Assembly (NCBI RefSeq): GCF_900188115.1
Contig: NZ_FZNW01000011.1
Location: 62,001-126,000, forward strand
From: Haloechinothrix alba
Lineage (GTDB): Bacteria; Actinomycetota; Actinomycetes; Mycobacteriales; Pseudonocardiaceae
Length of the DNA: 64,000 nucleotides
Direction of reading: 5' to 3'
Shown in pieces: positions 1 to 8,562 of the stretch (the first letter of the stretch is position 1; every line of letters starts with the position of its first letter). A model generated the notes under the pieces. The model ran no database searches and was not told the DNA's origin. It saw only the letters and a program-made list of their open reading frames with translations. The translations under genes and the position numbers were made by a program.

Positions 1-141
1 CGGATGGAACTTGGTACCGCGCTGGCGCACCAAGATCTCGCCCGCGTGCACCTCCTGACCACCGAAGCGCTTGACGCCGAGCCGCTTGGAGTTGGAGTCG
101 CGGCCGTTCTTCGAGCTGGATGCGCCCTTCTTGTGTGCCAT
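1..141 (-). CDS. rpmA: 50S ribosomal protein L27 (C-terminus outside window)
   Basis: Component of the large ribosomal subunit whose N-terminal tail reaches towards the peptidyl-transferase centre. The 47 visible residues begin [20 protein letters not shown] and continue with [20 protein letters not shown], the hallmark start of L27. The ATG is at 141-139. The gene runs off the left edge, so the C-terminal part is missing only because of the window boundary. It lies 19 bases after the stop of rplU on the same strand, the usual rplU-rpmA pair. There is no N-terminal extension of the kind cleaved in Firmicutes. Confidence 0.97.
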   Translation of the reverse strand, partial: MAHKKGASSSKNGRDSNSKRLGVKRFGGQEVHAGEILVRQRGTKFHP

Positions 142-160
142 GGCTAGTCAGGTTCCTTAC

Positions 161-475
161 CTAGCTGTTGATGCCGGTGACTTCGACGCGGGTCAGCTGC
201 TGACGGTGACCCTGCCGCTTGTGATACCCGGTCTTGTTCTTGAACTTGTGAATGCGGATCTTGGGGCCCTTGGTCTGTTCGACGACCTTGCCGGTCACCG
301 AGACCTTCGCGAGCGCGTCAGCGTCCGTGGTGACAGCGCCGTCGTCAACCACGAGCACCGCGGGGAAGGTGAGTTCGGTACCCGGCTTGCCCTCGAGCTT
401 CTCGATCTCGAGGACGTCGCCGACAGCCACCTTGTACTGCTTGCCGCCGGTCTTGACGATCGCGTACGCCGACAC
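161..475 (-). CDS. rplU: 50S ribosomal protein L21
   Basis: Large-subunit ribosomal protein, 104 aa, close to the family's usual length. The N-terminus [16 protein letters not shown] and the C-terminal [20 protein letters not shown] are typical of L21. An upstream in-frame ATG would add 23 residues of unrelated composition. I prefer the GTG at 475-473 because GCAGGAG lies a few bases upstream and the conserved N-terminus starts there. It is followed by rpmA after 19 bases and preceded by rne, the standard actinobacterial order rne-rplU-rpmA. Confidence 0.97.
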   Translation of the reverse strand: MSAYAIVKTGGKQYKVAVGDVLEIEKLEGKPGTELTFPAVLVVDDGAVTTDADALAKVSVTGKVVEQTKGPKIRIHKFKNKTGYHKRQGHRQQLTRVEVTGINS

Positions 476-547
476 GGATGCTCCTGCTTGCTCGACAGTG
501 GATGGGAACGTGCGCTCCGGGGCGTCCGCCCGCGAGGCGCGCACGAT

Positions 548-566
548 GCCCGCACTGACTGCGGGC
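548..566 (-). other. Hairpin between rne and rplU
   Basis: A perfect 7-bp stem (GCCCGCA, 548-554, with TGCGGGC, 560-566) and 5-nt loop sits in the roughly 150-bp gap between the rne stop and the rplU start. It has no T-tract. It could be a weak terminator for rne or part of an L21 leader structure; the sequence alone does not decide. Confidence 0.4.
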
Positions 567-629
567 CGACCTACAGGTTACGTGGCACCCCGAGGCGTCG
601 TTGCACCGGGGTGGGGCAAATGCCGATCA

Positions 630-3600
630 TCAGCTCTCCTCCTGACCCGACGTCGTCGAGGTCGACGCGCCGACCGGCGGTCCGGCCGGGCGGGACGCCG
701 CACGCCGCGCGCGCCTGCGCACCGAGCGTTTCGCCGGGGCCGGAACCTCAGCGACGTCGTCGTCATCGCCGGTCGCGCTGCCCGCTCCCGCGGTCGATTC
801 CGACGGCTGTGCTGCTTCGGCCTGCGTGACCGGGCCCGGCCCGGCCGCTTCGTCCGTGGCGGGCGCGCCCGTCGTCCCCGCAGGCTCTGCGGGCTCGGCG
901 GGCTTCTCCGGCTCGGCAGGCTTCTCCGACGGCGCGGGCGCGCTCGCCCCCGCAGCGGCCGACGCTCCGGAGCCTGCCGGAGCCTCCGCACCCTCCGCGG
1001 TCCCCTGCCCGGCCGTGCTGTCCTTGCCACTGGTGGAGCCGACCGCAGTTCCAGCCGCGGTTCCAGCTGTTGGGCCACCCGTGGACTTGTCCGCTGCGGC
1101 CTTGGAGGCACTGGCCATCGCGTGCACGGCCGAGGCCGCGGACTTCCGCTGCCGTCCTGTCGGCTCGGCCGAGGCTGTATCTCCCCTGTCTCCTCGGTCC
1201 CCGCGCGAGGTGTCCTCGCCCTTGCGCTTGCCGCGCTGCTTGCCCTGCTTGCCCCCGTCGGACGGCGGCCCGCCGTGGGCGTGGGACTCCGTACCGACGA
1301 CGACACCACGCCCCTTGCAGTGCTCGCACGAGTGCGAGAACGCCTCGAGCAGGCCGGTGCCGATCCGTTTCCGCGTCATCTGGACCAACCCGAGCGAGGT
1401 CACCTCGGCGACCTGGTGGCGGGTCCGGTCCCTGCCCAGGCATTCGGTGAGCCTGCGCAACACCAGATCACGGTTGGACTCCAGGACCATGTCGATGAAG
1501 TCGATCACGATGATCCCGCCGATGTCCCGCAACCGTAGCTGCCGGACGATCTCCTCGGCGGACTCCAGGTTGTTCCGGGTGACCGTCTCCTCCAGGTTGC
1601 CGCCCGATCCGGTGAACTTGCCGGTGTTGACGTCGATCACCGTCATCGCCTCGGTGCGGTCGATGACCAGGTAGCCCCCGGAGGGAAGCCATACCTTGCG
1701 GTCGAGCGCCTTGGTGATCTGCTCGTGGATGCGGTAGTCCTCGAAGACGTCCCCGCTGCCGACATAGCGCTCCAGCCTGCCGGTGAGGTCCGGCGCCACG
1801 TGCTGGACGTAGGAGTCCACCGTCTCCCAGGCCACCGACCCCTGCACGACGAGCTTGCCGAAGTCCTCGGTGAACAGGTCACGCACGACCTTGATGAGCA
1901 TGTCCGGTTCCTCGTACAGCAGCGTGGGTGCGCCGCTCTTGTTGCCGGAGGAACCGCGCGCGCTCTGCGACTTCTCCTTGATGACCTCCCACTGCGCCTG
2001 CAGCCTGCGCACGTCGCGTTCGATCTCGGTCTCGCTGATGCCTTCCGATGCGGTCCTGATGATCACACCGGCGTCGTCCGGGACCACGCGCTTGAGGATG
2101 TCCTTGAGCCTGCGCCGCTCGTTCTCCGGCAGCTTGCGGGAGATGCCGGTGGCACCGCCGCCCGGCACGTAGACGAGGAACCGCCCGGGAAGCGAGACCT
2201 GGGTGGTCAACCGCGCACCCTTGTGACCGGCCGGGTCCTTGGTGACCTGCACCAGCACGCTGTCACCGGTGTTGAGCGCCTGCTCGATCTTGCGGGACTT
2301 GCCCTCGAGGCCGGCAGCGTCCCAATCGACCTCCCCCGCGTAGAGCACCGCGTTGCGCCCGCGACCGATATCGACGAACGCCGCCTCCATGCTGGGAAGC
2401 ACGTTCTGCACGCGGCCCAGATAGACATTGCCCACGATCGAGCCCGAACCCGCCGAGGTCACGAAGTGCTCGACGAGCATGTTGTCCTCGAGTACCGCGA
2501 TCTCGGTCGTGCGGTGGTCCTTGGAGCCCTTGCCGTTGCCGCCCGCGGCGCTTTCCTTGACCACCATGGTCCGCTCGACGGACTCGCGCCGCGCGAGGAA
2601 CTCCGACTCCGACAGCACCGGAGCACGCTTGCGACCGGCTTCCCGGCCGTCCCTGCGCCGCTGGCGCTTGGCCTCCAGGCGCGTGGAGCCGCGAACACTC
2701 CGTACCTGATCATCACCGGTGTCCGAGTCGCCACTGCCGGACTGCTTGTCCGAGGTGTCGTCCGCGGACCCGCCGTCATCGCCGCCCTTGCGCCTGCGTC
2801 GCCTGCGACGGCGGCGCGTGGAGGCCTCCCCTGAGTCGGCTCCGCTGCCGTCTCCCGACCCGGAGTCGTCCTGCTGGCTGTCCCCATCGTCGGAGGACTC
2901 GGAGGCGTCCGCCTCGGTGCTGCCTGCCGCTGCCTGCCCGCTCTGCCCGGCCTCGCCGGCCTGTGCCGCCTTCCCGGACTTGGCCGCTTGCTCGTCGGGC
3001 TGACCGGCGCCGGACGTGCCACCCGCCTCGTCCTCGCCGCCCTTGCCGCGGCCACGACCCCGGCGCCCGCGCCTGCGCCTGCGTTTCGCGGCTGCGTCGT
3101 CGTCCGCACCGTCGCCGGAGGCGCCCTCGGGACTACTCGCGGTACCCGTCCCGTCCGCGACCGCCTCCGTGACCTCGGTGGCCGGGTCCTGCTCGGACTC
3201 GTCCGTTGTGCCGGCCGCCCCGGCAGGGTCCGGTGCCGGCTCCGGAGCGGGTTCCGGTGGCAGGAAGACCGGCGACGGCGGGGTGAACTGGGGTGCCTGT
3301 GGAGCGGCCGTACCAGCCTGCTGCTGTTCCGGCTGCTGTTCCGGCTGCTGTTCCGGCTGCCGTTCCGGCTGCTGGGCCTGCTCCGGCGCGTCACCGGTGG
3401 CCTCGCTCGTGGCGGCCGCGGAGTCGTGCCCTGTCGGCTGTGCGCCCGTGCCTGCCGGCGCCGCTGGGGCGCCCACCGCTTCGGCGACCCGGACGGCGAC
3501 CTCCCGGGATACGCTCGACTGCGGGCTGCGTGCGCTCTCACCGAGCTCACTCAACGCGCCGAGCACCTTCTTGCTCGTCGATCCGAGCTGCTTCGCCAGT

Positions 3601-3701
3601 GCGTGCACCCTGATCCGTTGGGGCAGAGTCGCTGCCCAATCGGACGCAGGTGTGCCGGTATCCCCGCCAGTGGTCTCGGCGGGTCCTTCCGTGTTCGTCA
3701 T
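630..3701 (-). CDS. rne: Ribonuclease E/G
   Basis: Endoribonuclease for mRNA decay and rRNA/tRNA processing, 1023 aa. The start is ATG 3701-3699 (MTNTEGPAETTGGDTGT), preceded by GGAGGAG; longer in-frame starts lack support. Near the N-terminus (about residues 25-55) LPQRIRVHALAKQLGSTSKK resembles the IF2-N-like domain found in actinobacterial RNase E. A long low-complexity acidic and basic region follows, with a run of PEQQ-type repeats (about 115-135) and several Arg clusters. The catalytic core follows, with the S1-like segment (VGNVYLGRVQNVLPSMEAAF), the metal-site motif MTVIDVNTGKF and GGIIVIDFIDM, and the Zn-link cysteines in SCEHCKGRG. The C-terminal tail is again Ala/Pro/Glu-rich, ending in an Arg patch. 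The length and core in the middle match mycobacterial RNase E. It heads the rne-rplU-rpmA cluster. Confidence 0.96.
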   Translation of the reverse strand: MTNTEGPAETTGGDTGTPASDWAATLPQRIRVHALAKQLGSTSKKVLGALSELGESARSPQSSVSREVAVRVAEAVGAPAAPAGTGAQPTGHDSAAATSEATGDAPEQAQQPERQPEQQPEQQPEQQQAGTAAPQAPQFTPPSPVFLPPEPAPEPAPDPAGAAGTTDESEQDPATEVTEAVADGTGTASSPEGASGDGADDDAAAKRRRRRGRRGRGRGKGGEDEAGGTSGAGQPDEQAAKSGKAAQAGEAGQSGQAAAGSTEADASESSDDGDSQQDDSGSGDGSGADSGEASTRRRRRRRRRKGGDDGGSADDTSDKQSGSGDSDTGDDQVRSVRGSTRLEAKRQRRRDGREAGRKRAPVLSESEFLARRESVERTMVVKESAAGGNGKGSKDHRTTEIAVLEDNMLVEHFVTSAGSGSIVGNVYLGRVQNVLPSMEAAFVDIGRGRNAVLYAGEVDWDAAGLEGKSRKIEQALNTGDSVLVQVTKDPAGHKGARLTTQVSLPGRFLVYVPGGGATGISRKLPENERRRLKDILKRVVPDDAGVIIRTASEGISETEIERDVRRLQAQWEVIKEKSQSARGSSGNKSGAPTLLYEEPDMLIKVVRDLFTEDFGKLVVQGSVAWETVDSYVQHVAPDLTGRLERYVGSGDVFEDYRIHEQITKALDRKVWLPSGGYLVIDRTEAMTVIDVNTGKFTGSGGNLEETVTRNNLESAEEIVRQLRLRDIGGIIVIDFIDMVLESNRDLVLRRLTECLGRDRTRHQVAEVTSLGLVQMTRKRIGTGLLEAFSHSCEHCKGRGVVVGTESHAHGGPPSDGGKQGKQRGKRKGEDTSRGDRGDRGDTASAEPTGRQRKSAASAVHAMASASKAAADKSTGGPTAGTAAGTAVGSTSGKDSTAGQGTAEGAEAPAGSGASAAAGASAPAPSEKPAEPEKPAEPAEPAGTTGAPATDEAAGPGPVTQAEAAQPSESTAGAGSATGDDDDVAEVPAPAKRSVRRRARRAASRPAGPPVGASTSTTSGQEES

Positions 3702-3721
3702 GTGTCTCCTCCGCCCCCGGG

Positions 3722-3767
3722 CGCACCTGGCCGGCGACACCGCGGTGTCGACGTGTCTCCAGGTGCG
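3722..3767 (-). promoter_or_regulatory. Nested hairpin in the rne 5' leader
   Basis: About 20 bases upstream of the rne ATG, CGCACCTGG (3722-3730) pairs perfectly with CCAGGTGCG (3759-3767). Inside lies a perfect 16-bp palindrome CGACACCGCGGTGTCG (3735-3750). Both arms are visible directly in the sequence. RNase E mRNA is autoregulated through a leader hairpin in E. coli, so a similar role is an inference here. Confidence 0.55.
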
Positions 3768-4195
3768 GCCGCTCAGGGGCACCTTTCTGCGTCCCGTGCG
3801 AGGCGTGCATCCACCGCCCGACTTCGGCGATGACCCCACACCCCTGCCTGTGTTCACCGGTAAGGCTGTATCACCTCGACGACGTAGCCCTCATCGCTGC
3901 CGTCCCCGCGCAGCCACCTACCGCGAGCCTCCCGCTCACCCCCGGCTCACTACCCCACGATGTAGCTACGCGCTGTCGTGGTCGTGTCCGGACGACGGAC
4001 GGATGGCCGCGTTCGCTGGCTCGTGAATGACCCTCCCGTGCGCTTTTCCCTGTGGTCCGGTTACCCATCATCCGCGACAGTGCCCGCTCACGCGCGGCAC
4101 ATGCTTCTCAGCCGTCGCAAGCCGCCCGTTAGGTGGTACGGCCGCACCGGCTGCCTGATGAACAACCTTCCCGGCATGCGTCGTTCTGTTGTGTA

Positions 4196-4276
4196 CCGCT
4201 GTGGTGTTTGCCACAGCGGGAATCCTGCGCCCTGCCGGTCACTGGCCGTTAAGCCGAGTGACCGGCTTTTCTTTTC
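4196..4276 (+). ncRNA. Candidate small RNA 3' end: hairpin plus intrinsic terminator
   Basis: Two stem-loops in tandem point the same way. CCGCTGTGG (4196-4204) pairs with CCACAGCGG (4211-4219). GCCGGTCACT (4234-4243) pairs with AGTGACCGGC (4257-4266) and is followed directly by TTTTCTTTTC. The second is a textbook Rho-independent terminator on the plus strand, yet no plus-strand gene precedes it, so a short non-coding transcript ending near 4276 is likely. The 5' end is unknown; I annotate only the structured 3' part. It might instead end antisense transcription from the rne leader. Confidence 0.4.
4234..4276 (+). terminator. Rho-independent terminator
   Basis: Perfect 10-bp GC-rich stem with an additional inner GGC/GCC pairing, then a 10-nt T-rich tract (4267-4276). 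It functions only in the plus direction, because the minus strand lacks a T-tract after the stem. No plus-strand gene lies upstream within the window. Confidence 0.8.
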
Positions 4277-4604
4277 GGCGACTCCCCGCCCTGGCTGAAG
4301 GCGGTCGGCCTCGTACCGCATCGTCGAGCCACCCGTGGTGGCGACGACGCGGCCCTTCCTGCACGAAGCCGCCAGATCCCCGGACCGTACCGCGCCACAC
4401 GGTCTAGCTGCCGGAGGCACGCTGGCTCGGCGACCTCCACCAGTATCCCACACTGCCGCGCCTTCGGGTGTCACTCGGTCGATCCGGTACCCGCCCGTCC
4501 ACCGACACCGGCCCGGCCCGTTCGGCCGAGAGAAGCCATCCGTGTGCGGTCAACTCGAGCTACTCCCTTGTCGCAGGGCACGGGACTGGCTACGGTGCGC
4601 AGCT

Positions 4605-6080
4605 ATGGCCCTCGCGAGGTTGTCGACGTGCGCGCCGCGTGCCATCGGTACCGTTGTGATCAGCGCCACGATCACACTGGCCCCGTTGAGTACCGCTGTC
4701 GGCGTGTCGGCCGATCCGCTGTCCACTCCCGCGCCGGCCGCCGACCGGGCCGCGTGCGCGAGCTCCGGCGAGACTGTACGTCATCTCGTGGTGTTCGACG
4801 AGGGGACGCGGGAGAGCGACGCCACCGAGCGCATCGAAGCCGCCTGCGGGGACTCCGTCACCTACTACCCCGAGATCGCCGTCGCGGTCGCGAACAGCCG
4901 GGACGCGGGCTTCACCGAGCGGCTGGGCGATGCCCGTTCGTTCAGCGCCCAGCAGCGCCGCGACGCGAGCGGGTCGAGCGCGGAGTCGCGGCGCGTACCG
5001 CGTGCCGAACCGTCGACGCTGGCACCGACCGATCCCGAGGTCGTCCCGTCAACCGACCGGTCCGACGAGCAGTGGGGGATGCGCATGCTCGAGGTGCCTC
5101 GCGCCCGGTCGGTGAGCGCGGGCGACCCGGACGTGGTCGTCGGCGTGCTGGACTCCGGCATCGACGCGGCGCATCCGGAACTGGCCGAGGCCGTACGGGC
5201 CGACCTGTCGGCCGGCTGCCTGTCCGGGAAACCGGACCCCACGGCCGAGTCCTGGTCACCGAGCACCTCGGGGCACGGCACGCACGTGGCGGGGACCATC
5301 GCGGCAGCCGAGGACGGCACCGGCATCACCGGCGTCGCCCCGGAAGCGGGCATAGCGTCCATCAAGGTCATCGGGGACCGCGGGTACGCCGATCCGGAAG
5401 CCGTCGTCTGCGGCCTGATGTGGGCTGCAGCCAACAGCCTGGACGTGACCAACTCCAGCTACGTCGTCGACCCGGGGTCGCTGTCCTGCGTCAGCGGCAC
5501 GGAGCTGGATGTCGCGCGGGAGGCCATCGCCCGCGCCGCCGACCACGCCACCGCCGAGGGGACGCTGAACATCGCCGCGACGACGAACGACGGGGTGAAC
5601 CTCTCCCCCACCTCAGCGGGTGACCAGGAGGACGGGTGCCACGCGCTCCCGGCGAGCCTGCGATCCATGCTGACCGTCTCAGCCGTCGACAGCGACGAGC
5701 GCAAAGCCACCTACAGCTCGTACGGGCTGGGGGTCGTGTCCGTCGCGGCACCGGGAGGCGAGGCGCCACGGTGCGTGCTGTCCGCGGCGCCGGGTGGCTA
5801 CACCCGCGTCTGCGGTACGTCCATGGCCGCACCCTACGTCTCCGGCGTGGCCGCACTGGTCGCATCCGCCAACCCGGACCACGGCCCGGAACAGATCGCC
5901 GGCACGCTCACCTCGAGCACGCGCAACGTGCCGTGCCCAGCCGACTACGACATCAGCGGGGACGGCAAGCAGGAGGGGTACTGCAGCGGCTACAGCGGGT
6001 ACAACGGTTTCTACGGGCACGGGATCGTCGACGCCTACGCGGCGGTTGACGACGCGGACAGCGCCCCCTCCCGGGAGTAA
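4605..6080 (+). CDS. Secreted S8 family (subtilisin-like) serine protease
   Basis: Secreted serine endopeptidase of 491 aa. The ATG at 4605 gives a Sec-type signal peptide (MALARLSTCAPRAIG then a hydrophobic run to about residue 35, with an AVGVSA cleavage-like end); longer in-frame starts would bury it. After a propeptide region come the catalytic motifs: Asp183 in VGVLDSGIDAAHPE, His224 in SGHGTHVAGTIAA and Ser406 in CGTSMAAPYVSGVAAL, so the triad is complete. The oxyanion Asn is probably N328 in IAATTNDG, where most subtilases have AAGN. Several Cys suggest disulfides. No transmembrane anchor is seen at the C-terminus, unlike type VII-linked mycosins. It stands alone, divergent from rne. 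Confidence 0.92.
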   Translation: MALARLSTCAPRAIGTVVISATITLAPLSTAVGVSADPLSTPAPAADRAACASSGETVRHLVVFDEGTRESDATERIEAACGDSVTYYPEIAVAVANSRDAGFTERLGDARSFSAQQRRDASGSSAESRRVPRAEPSTLAPTDPEVVPSTDRSDEQWGMRMLEVPRARSVSAGDPDVVVGVLDSGIDAAHPELAEAVRADLSAGCLSGKPDPTAESWSPSTSGHGTHVAGTIAAAEDGTGITGVAPEAGIASIKVIGDRGYADPEAVVCGLMWAAANSLDVTNSSYVVDPGSLSCVSGTELDVAREAIARAADHATAEGTLNIAATTNDGVNLSPTSAGDQEDGCHALPASLRSMLTVSAVDSDERKATYSSYGLGVVSVAAPGGEAPRCVLSAAPGGYTRVCGTSMAAPYVSGVAALVASANPDHGPEQIAGTLTSSTRNVPCPADYDISGDGKQEGYCSGYSGYNGFYGHGIVDAYAAVDDADSAPSRE

Positions 6081-6219
6081 GCACGCGAGGACGGGGCGGC
6101 CCGGCGCGGGCGGTGCCGCGCTCGCGCCACCACGTCGGGCCGAGCAGGCTCGGCGTACGAGCCCGGCCTGCTCGCGATGCGGGTCGGACCGGTGCTGGAG
6201 GCGGTGGCGCGATCGCACA

Positions 6220-6762
6220 TCACAGACTCAGCGGCGGCTGGTCGGCGTCGTAGACGAGCACACGCTCCTCGTGCATCAACCGCGCTTCCTCACTCGGCCG
6301 GTGCCGCCGCAGCGTGCCGTCGTGCATCAGGTGATCCACGGGAACCTCCCTGGCCAGCACCAGGAAGTCGGCGATCATGCTCCGGTGGCAGCGCCACCAC
6401 ACCGACTCGGCGCACATGATCGCGGTGCGTTCCCGCTCGGCACCCGACAGCAACGCGTCGATCGCCGCGAGGAACTCCGCGGTGCGCATGTGGCCGGCGT
6501 ACCCGCGGAAAGCTCGGTTGCGCAGCGCCGTGTCCGGGGTGTCGGCTGCCACCTTGCGCCATCCGCCGAGGCGCTCCTCCCAGCGGTAGGCGATACCCGC
6601 GGCGGGAAGCCAGCTCGACATCTCGTCACGCGCGAGCGCCGGGTTGCGCTTGCTACCCGGTGCCCGGCGCACGTCGACGACGCTCCCGACCCCTGCACCG
6701 CGCAGCAGCTGCGCGATCCCGGAGGGTTCCGCCGTGCCGTGGCCGAATGTCAACAGGTACAT
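6220..6762 (-). CDS. DUF488 family protein
   Basis: Small cytosolic protein of 180 aa. It begins MYLLTFGHGTAEP and contains the DUF488 signature: an N-terminal VVDVRRAPGSKRNP segment and the cysteine/histidine motif CAESVWWRCHRSMIADFL at about residues 115-135. The biochemical role of DUF488 proteins is not firmly established. An upstream GTG at 6765 is directly adjacent; the ATG at 6762 has better spacing from GGGGAG. It is separated from the preceding ABC operon by a long palindrome. Confidence 0.88.
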   Translation of the reverse strand: MYLLTFGHGTAEPSGIAQLLRGAGVGSVVDVRRAPGSKRNPALARDEMSSWLPAAGIAYRWEERLGGWRKVAADTPDTALRNRAFRGYAGHMRTAEFLAAIDALLSGAERERTAIMCAESVWWRCHRSMIADFLVLAREVPVDHLMHDGTLRRHRPSEEARLMHEERVLVYDADQPPLSL

Positions 6763-6811
6763 CACGTCTCCCCGTGTCTCGCGTGCCGCCGGCCGCGCCG
6801 GACCGCTCGGA

Positions 6812-6872
6812 GTGGGAGCCGAAGGTGACAGCGGGTTCCTCTAGGGAGCCGGATGTCACCTTCGGCTCCCAC
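6812..6872. repeat. Long perfect palindrome (19-bp arms)
   Basis: GTGGGAGCCGAAGGTGACA (6812-6830) and its exact reverse complement (6854-6872) flank a 23-nt centre that itself partly pairs (GGTTCC with GGAGCC). It lies between the DUF488 start and the ABC exporter stop. There is no T-tract on the minus strand, so it is not a standard intrinsic terminator for the exporter operon, although such a stem could still block transcription or exonucleases. Confidence 0.85.
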
Positions 6873-6900
6873 CACAGCCGGGGCACTGCCGGTGGCGACG

Positions 6901-7740
6901 CTACCGCAGCAACAGCCCGGCCAGCCTGCGTGACGTCACCCAGAGTCCGAGTGCCGCCAGTGCGGCCAGGTAGCCGACGTGACCGAGCAACGCAGGATCG
7001 ACCACCCCCACCGACAACTGCCTGGCGAGCTCGACCCCGTGATACAGCGGGGACAGCTGCACCACCGGACGCAGCGGCTCCGGGTACACCGACAGCGGGT
7101 AGAACGTCGCGGAGAACAGGAACAGCGGCATGACAGCCAGCTGGATGTAGTCGAACTGCGAGACCGTGCGGATGAAGGTCACGCACGCCATACCGAGCGC
7201 GGCGAAGGTGAACGCCACCAGCAGTGCCACCGGTACGAGCAGCACGACCCACGGCGAACCGGACAGCCCGAGCAGCGTCATGATCGCGAGGAAGGCCACG
7301 GCGTACAGCCCGCCGCGCAGCATCGACCAGCTGACCTCGCCCATGGCGATATCGACGGGACCGACCGGTGTGGCCAGCATCCCCTCGTAGGTCCTCGCAT
7401 GCCGGATCTTGAAGAACACGTTGAACGTCGCGTCGTAGACCGCGCCGTTCATCGCCGAGGCCACCATCAGCGCGGATGCCACGAAGGCAGCATAGCTCAT
7501 CACCTCGCCACCCGGCCCCACGACCTCGGTGACCAGCCGCCCGAAACCGATCTGGAAGGCCAGCAGGTACACGGCCGGTTCCACGATCCCGGACACGAAG
7601 ACCAGCCACATCTTCCTGGACACCAGCAGTGAGCGCTCGAGGACCTTGCTGGCGCGCCCGGCGTACAGCCCCGGCGGCAGGATCCGCAGCGTGACCGATC
7701 GCGAGCGCGCGGTGCCGGTGACCTCGGTGTTCGCAGCCAC
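6901..7740 (-). CDS. ABC-2 type exporter permease
   Basis: Integral membrane permease of 279 aa. It starts at GTG 7740, directly after the TGA of the upstream permease gene with no spacer, so translational coupling is likely. Hydrophobic segments typical of the ABC-2/NodJ fold are visible (MWLVFVSGIVEPAVYLLAF, LYAVAFLAIMTLLGL, WVVLLVPVALLVAFTF, LAVMPLFLFSATFYPLSVYP and a C-terminal span). The PLSVYP-to-LSPLYHGVEL stretch near residue 210-240 is characteristic. It partners with the neighbouring permease and ATPase to form an exporter whose substrate cannot be read from the sequence. Confidence 0.9.
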   Translation of the reverse strand: MAANTEVTGTARSRSVTLRILPPGLYAGRASKVLERSLLVSRKMWLVFVSGIVEPAVYLLAFQIGFGRLVTEVVGPGGEVMSYAAFVASALMVASAMNGAVYDATFNVFFKIRHARTYEGMLATPVGPVDIAMGEVSWSMLRGGLYAVAFLAIMTLLGLSGSPWVVLLVPVALLVAFTFAALGMACVTFIRTVSQFDYIQLAVMPLFLFSATFYPLSVYPEPLRPVVQLSPLYHGVELARQLSVGVVDPALLGHVGYLAALAALGLWVTSRRLAGLLLR

Positions 7741-8562
7741 TCACACCACCAGCCTGCGGTAGAAGCGGCTGCGTGCCAGCAGGCCGCCGCCGAGCAGCAA
7801 CGCCACAAGGAACGCGCCGTGCCCCACGAGCGGCAACCACTCCCCGCCACCGAGCGCGGCGGCCCGAGCCAGCTCGTTGCCGTGCCACAACGGGGACACC
7901 CACGCCAGCATCCGCGCAGGCACGGGTATGTAGCTGATGGGGAAGAACGTCCCGGAGAACAGCATCACCGGCATCACCACGAACCGCAGCAGCGCGCTGA
8001 ACGCGTTGCTCGGGTTGCGCACGGTCGCCGACAGCGCCATGATCGGCGCTGCGCAGGCCAGTCCCGTCAACACGCCGACCAGCACCACCAGCAGGGCACC
8101 GGGTCCCAACCACGCGCCGAGCGCACCGGCGACGATCCCGTACACGACCGCCGAGAGCAGCAGCCGCATCCCGACCCACATCAGCTCACCGCCGAACACC
8201 TGCCCCGGCGTGATCGGGGTGGTTACCACCGCGACGTACTGCTGCTGCCACTGGAATCCGGACGCGACCTTCCAGGTCGACTCGAACACGGCGATCATCA
8301 TCGCTCCCGAGACGAGCAGCGTCGGGGCGACGAAGTGCAGGTAGTCCACCCCGCCCGTGTCGGGGCCCGGCTCGACCTGGGAACCGAAACCGAGTCCCAT
8401 CGCGGCGAGGAACAGCAGCGGCTGCAGGCCTGACGAGTACAGATTGGACCGCCAGTACCTGCGGTACCACATCCACTGGCCCTCTACCCGCAGCCAGGCC
8501 GCTCGCAACGGGTGGACCACGCGTCCGGGGGACTGCCGCGCGACGGGTGCCGACGTGTCCAT
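7741..8562 (-). CDS. ABC-2 type exporter permease
   Basis: Second permease of the exporter, 273 aa, starting at ATG 8562 immediately after the ATPase stop (TGA-ATG with no gap). It has the ABC-2/NodJ pattern: LQPLLFLAAMGLGFG, HFVAPTLLVSGAMMIAVFES, a central hydrophobic pair, FVVMPVMLFSGTFFPISYIP and SPLWHGNELARAAAL. It is paralogous to the following permease, suggesting a heterodimeric channel. Exporters with one NodI-like ATPase and two NodJ-like subunits occur widely in actinobacteria, often for lipids or drugs; the substrate here is unknown. Confidence 0.9.
   Translation of the reverse strand: MDTSAPVARQSPGRVVHPLRAAWLRVEGQWMWYRRYWRSNLYSSGLQPLLFLAAMGLGFGSQVEPGPDTGGVDYLHFVAPTLLVSGAMMIAVFESTWKVASGFQWQQQYVAVVTTPITPGQVFGGELMWVGMRLLLSAVVYGIVAGALGAWLGPGALLVVLVGVLTGLACAAPIMALSATVRNPSNAFSALLRFVVMPVMLFSGTFFPISYIPVPARMLAWVSPLWHGNELARAAALGGGEWLPLVGHGAFLVALLLGGGLLARSRFYRRLVV

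Larger units (their letters stand above)
3702..4604. other. Long divergent intergenic region (rne / subtilase)
   Basis: About 900 bp with no convincing protein-coding gene. All open frames have poor codon pattern and no recognisable motif. It holds the rne leader hairpin on the minus strand and a plus-strand hairpin and terminator near 4196-4276. Promoters for the divergent rne and protease genes must lie here, but I do not see clear -35/-10 pairs. Confidence 0.6.

Noticed and set aside
161-544. Longer L21 frame starting at 544
   Set aside because: The extra 23 residues do not resemble L21, and GTG 475 has a good ribosome-binding site exactly where the family starts.
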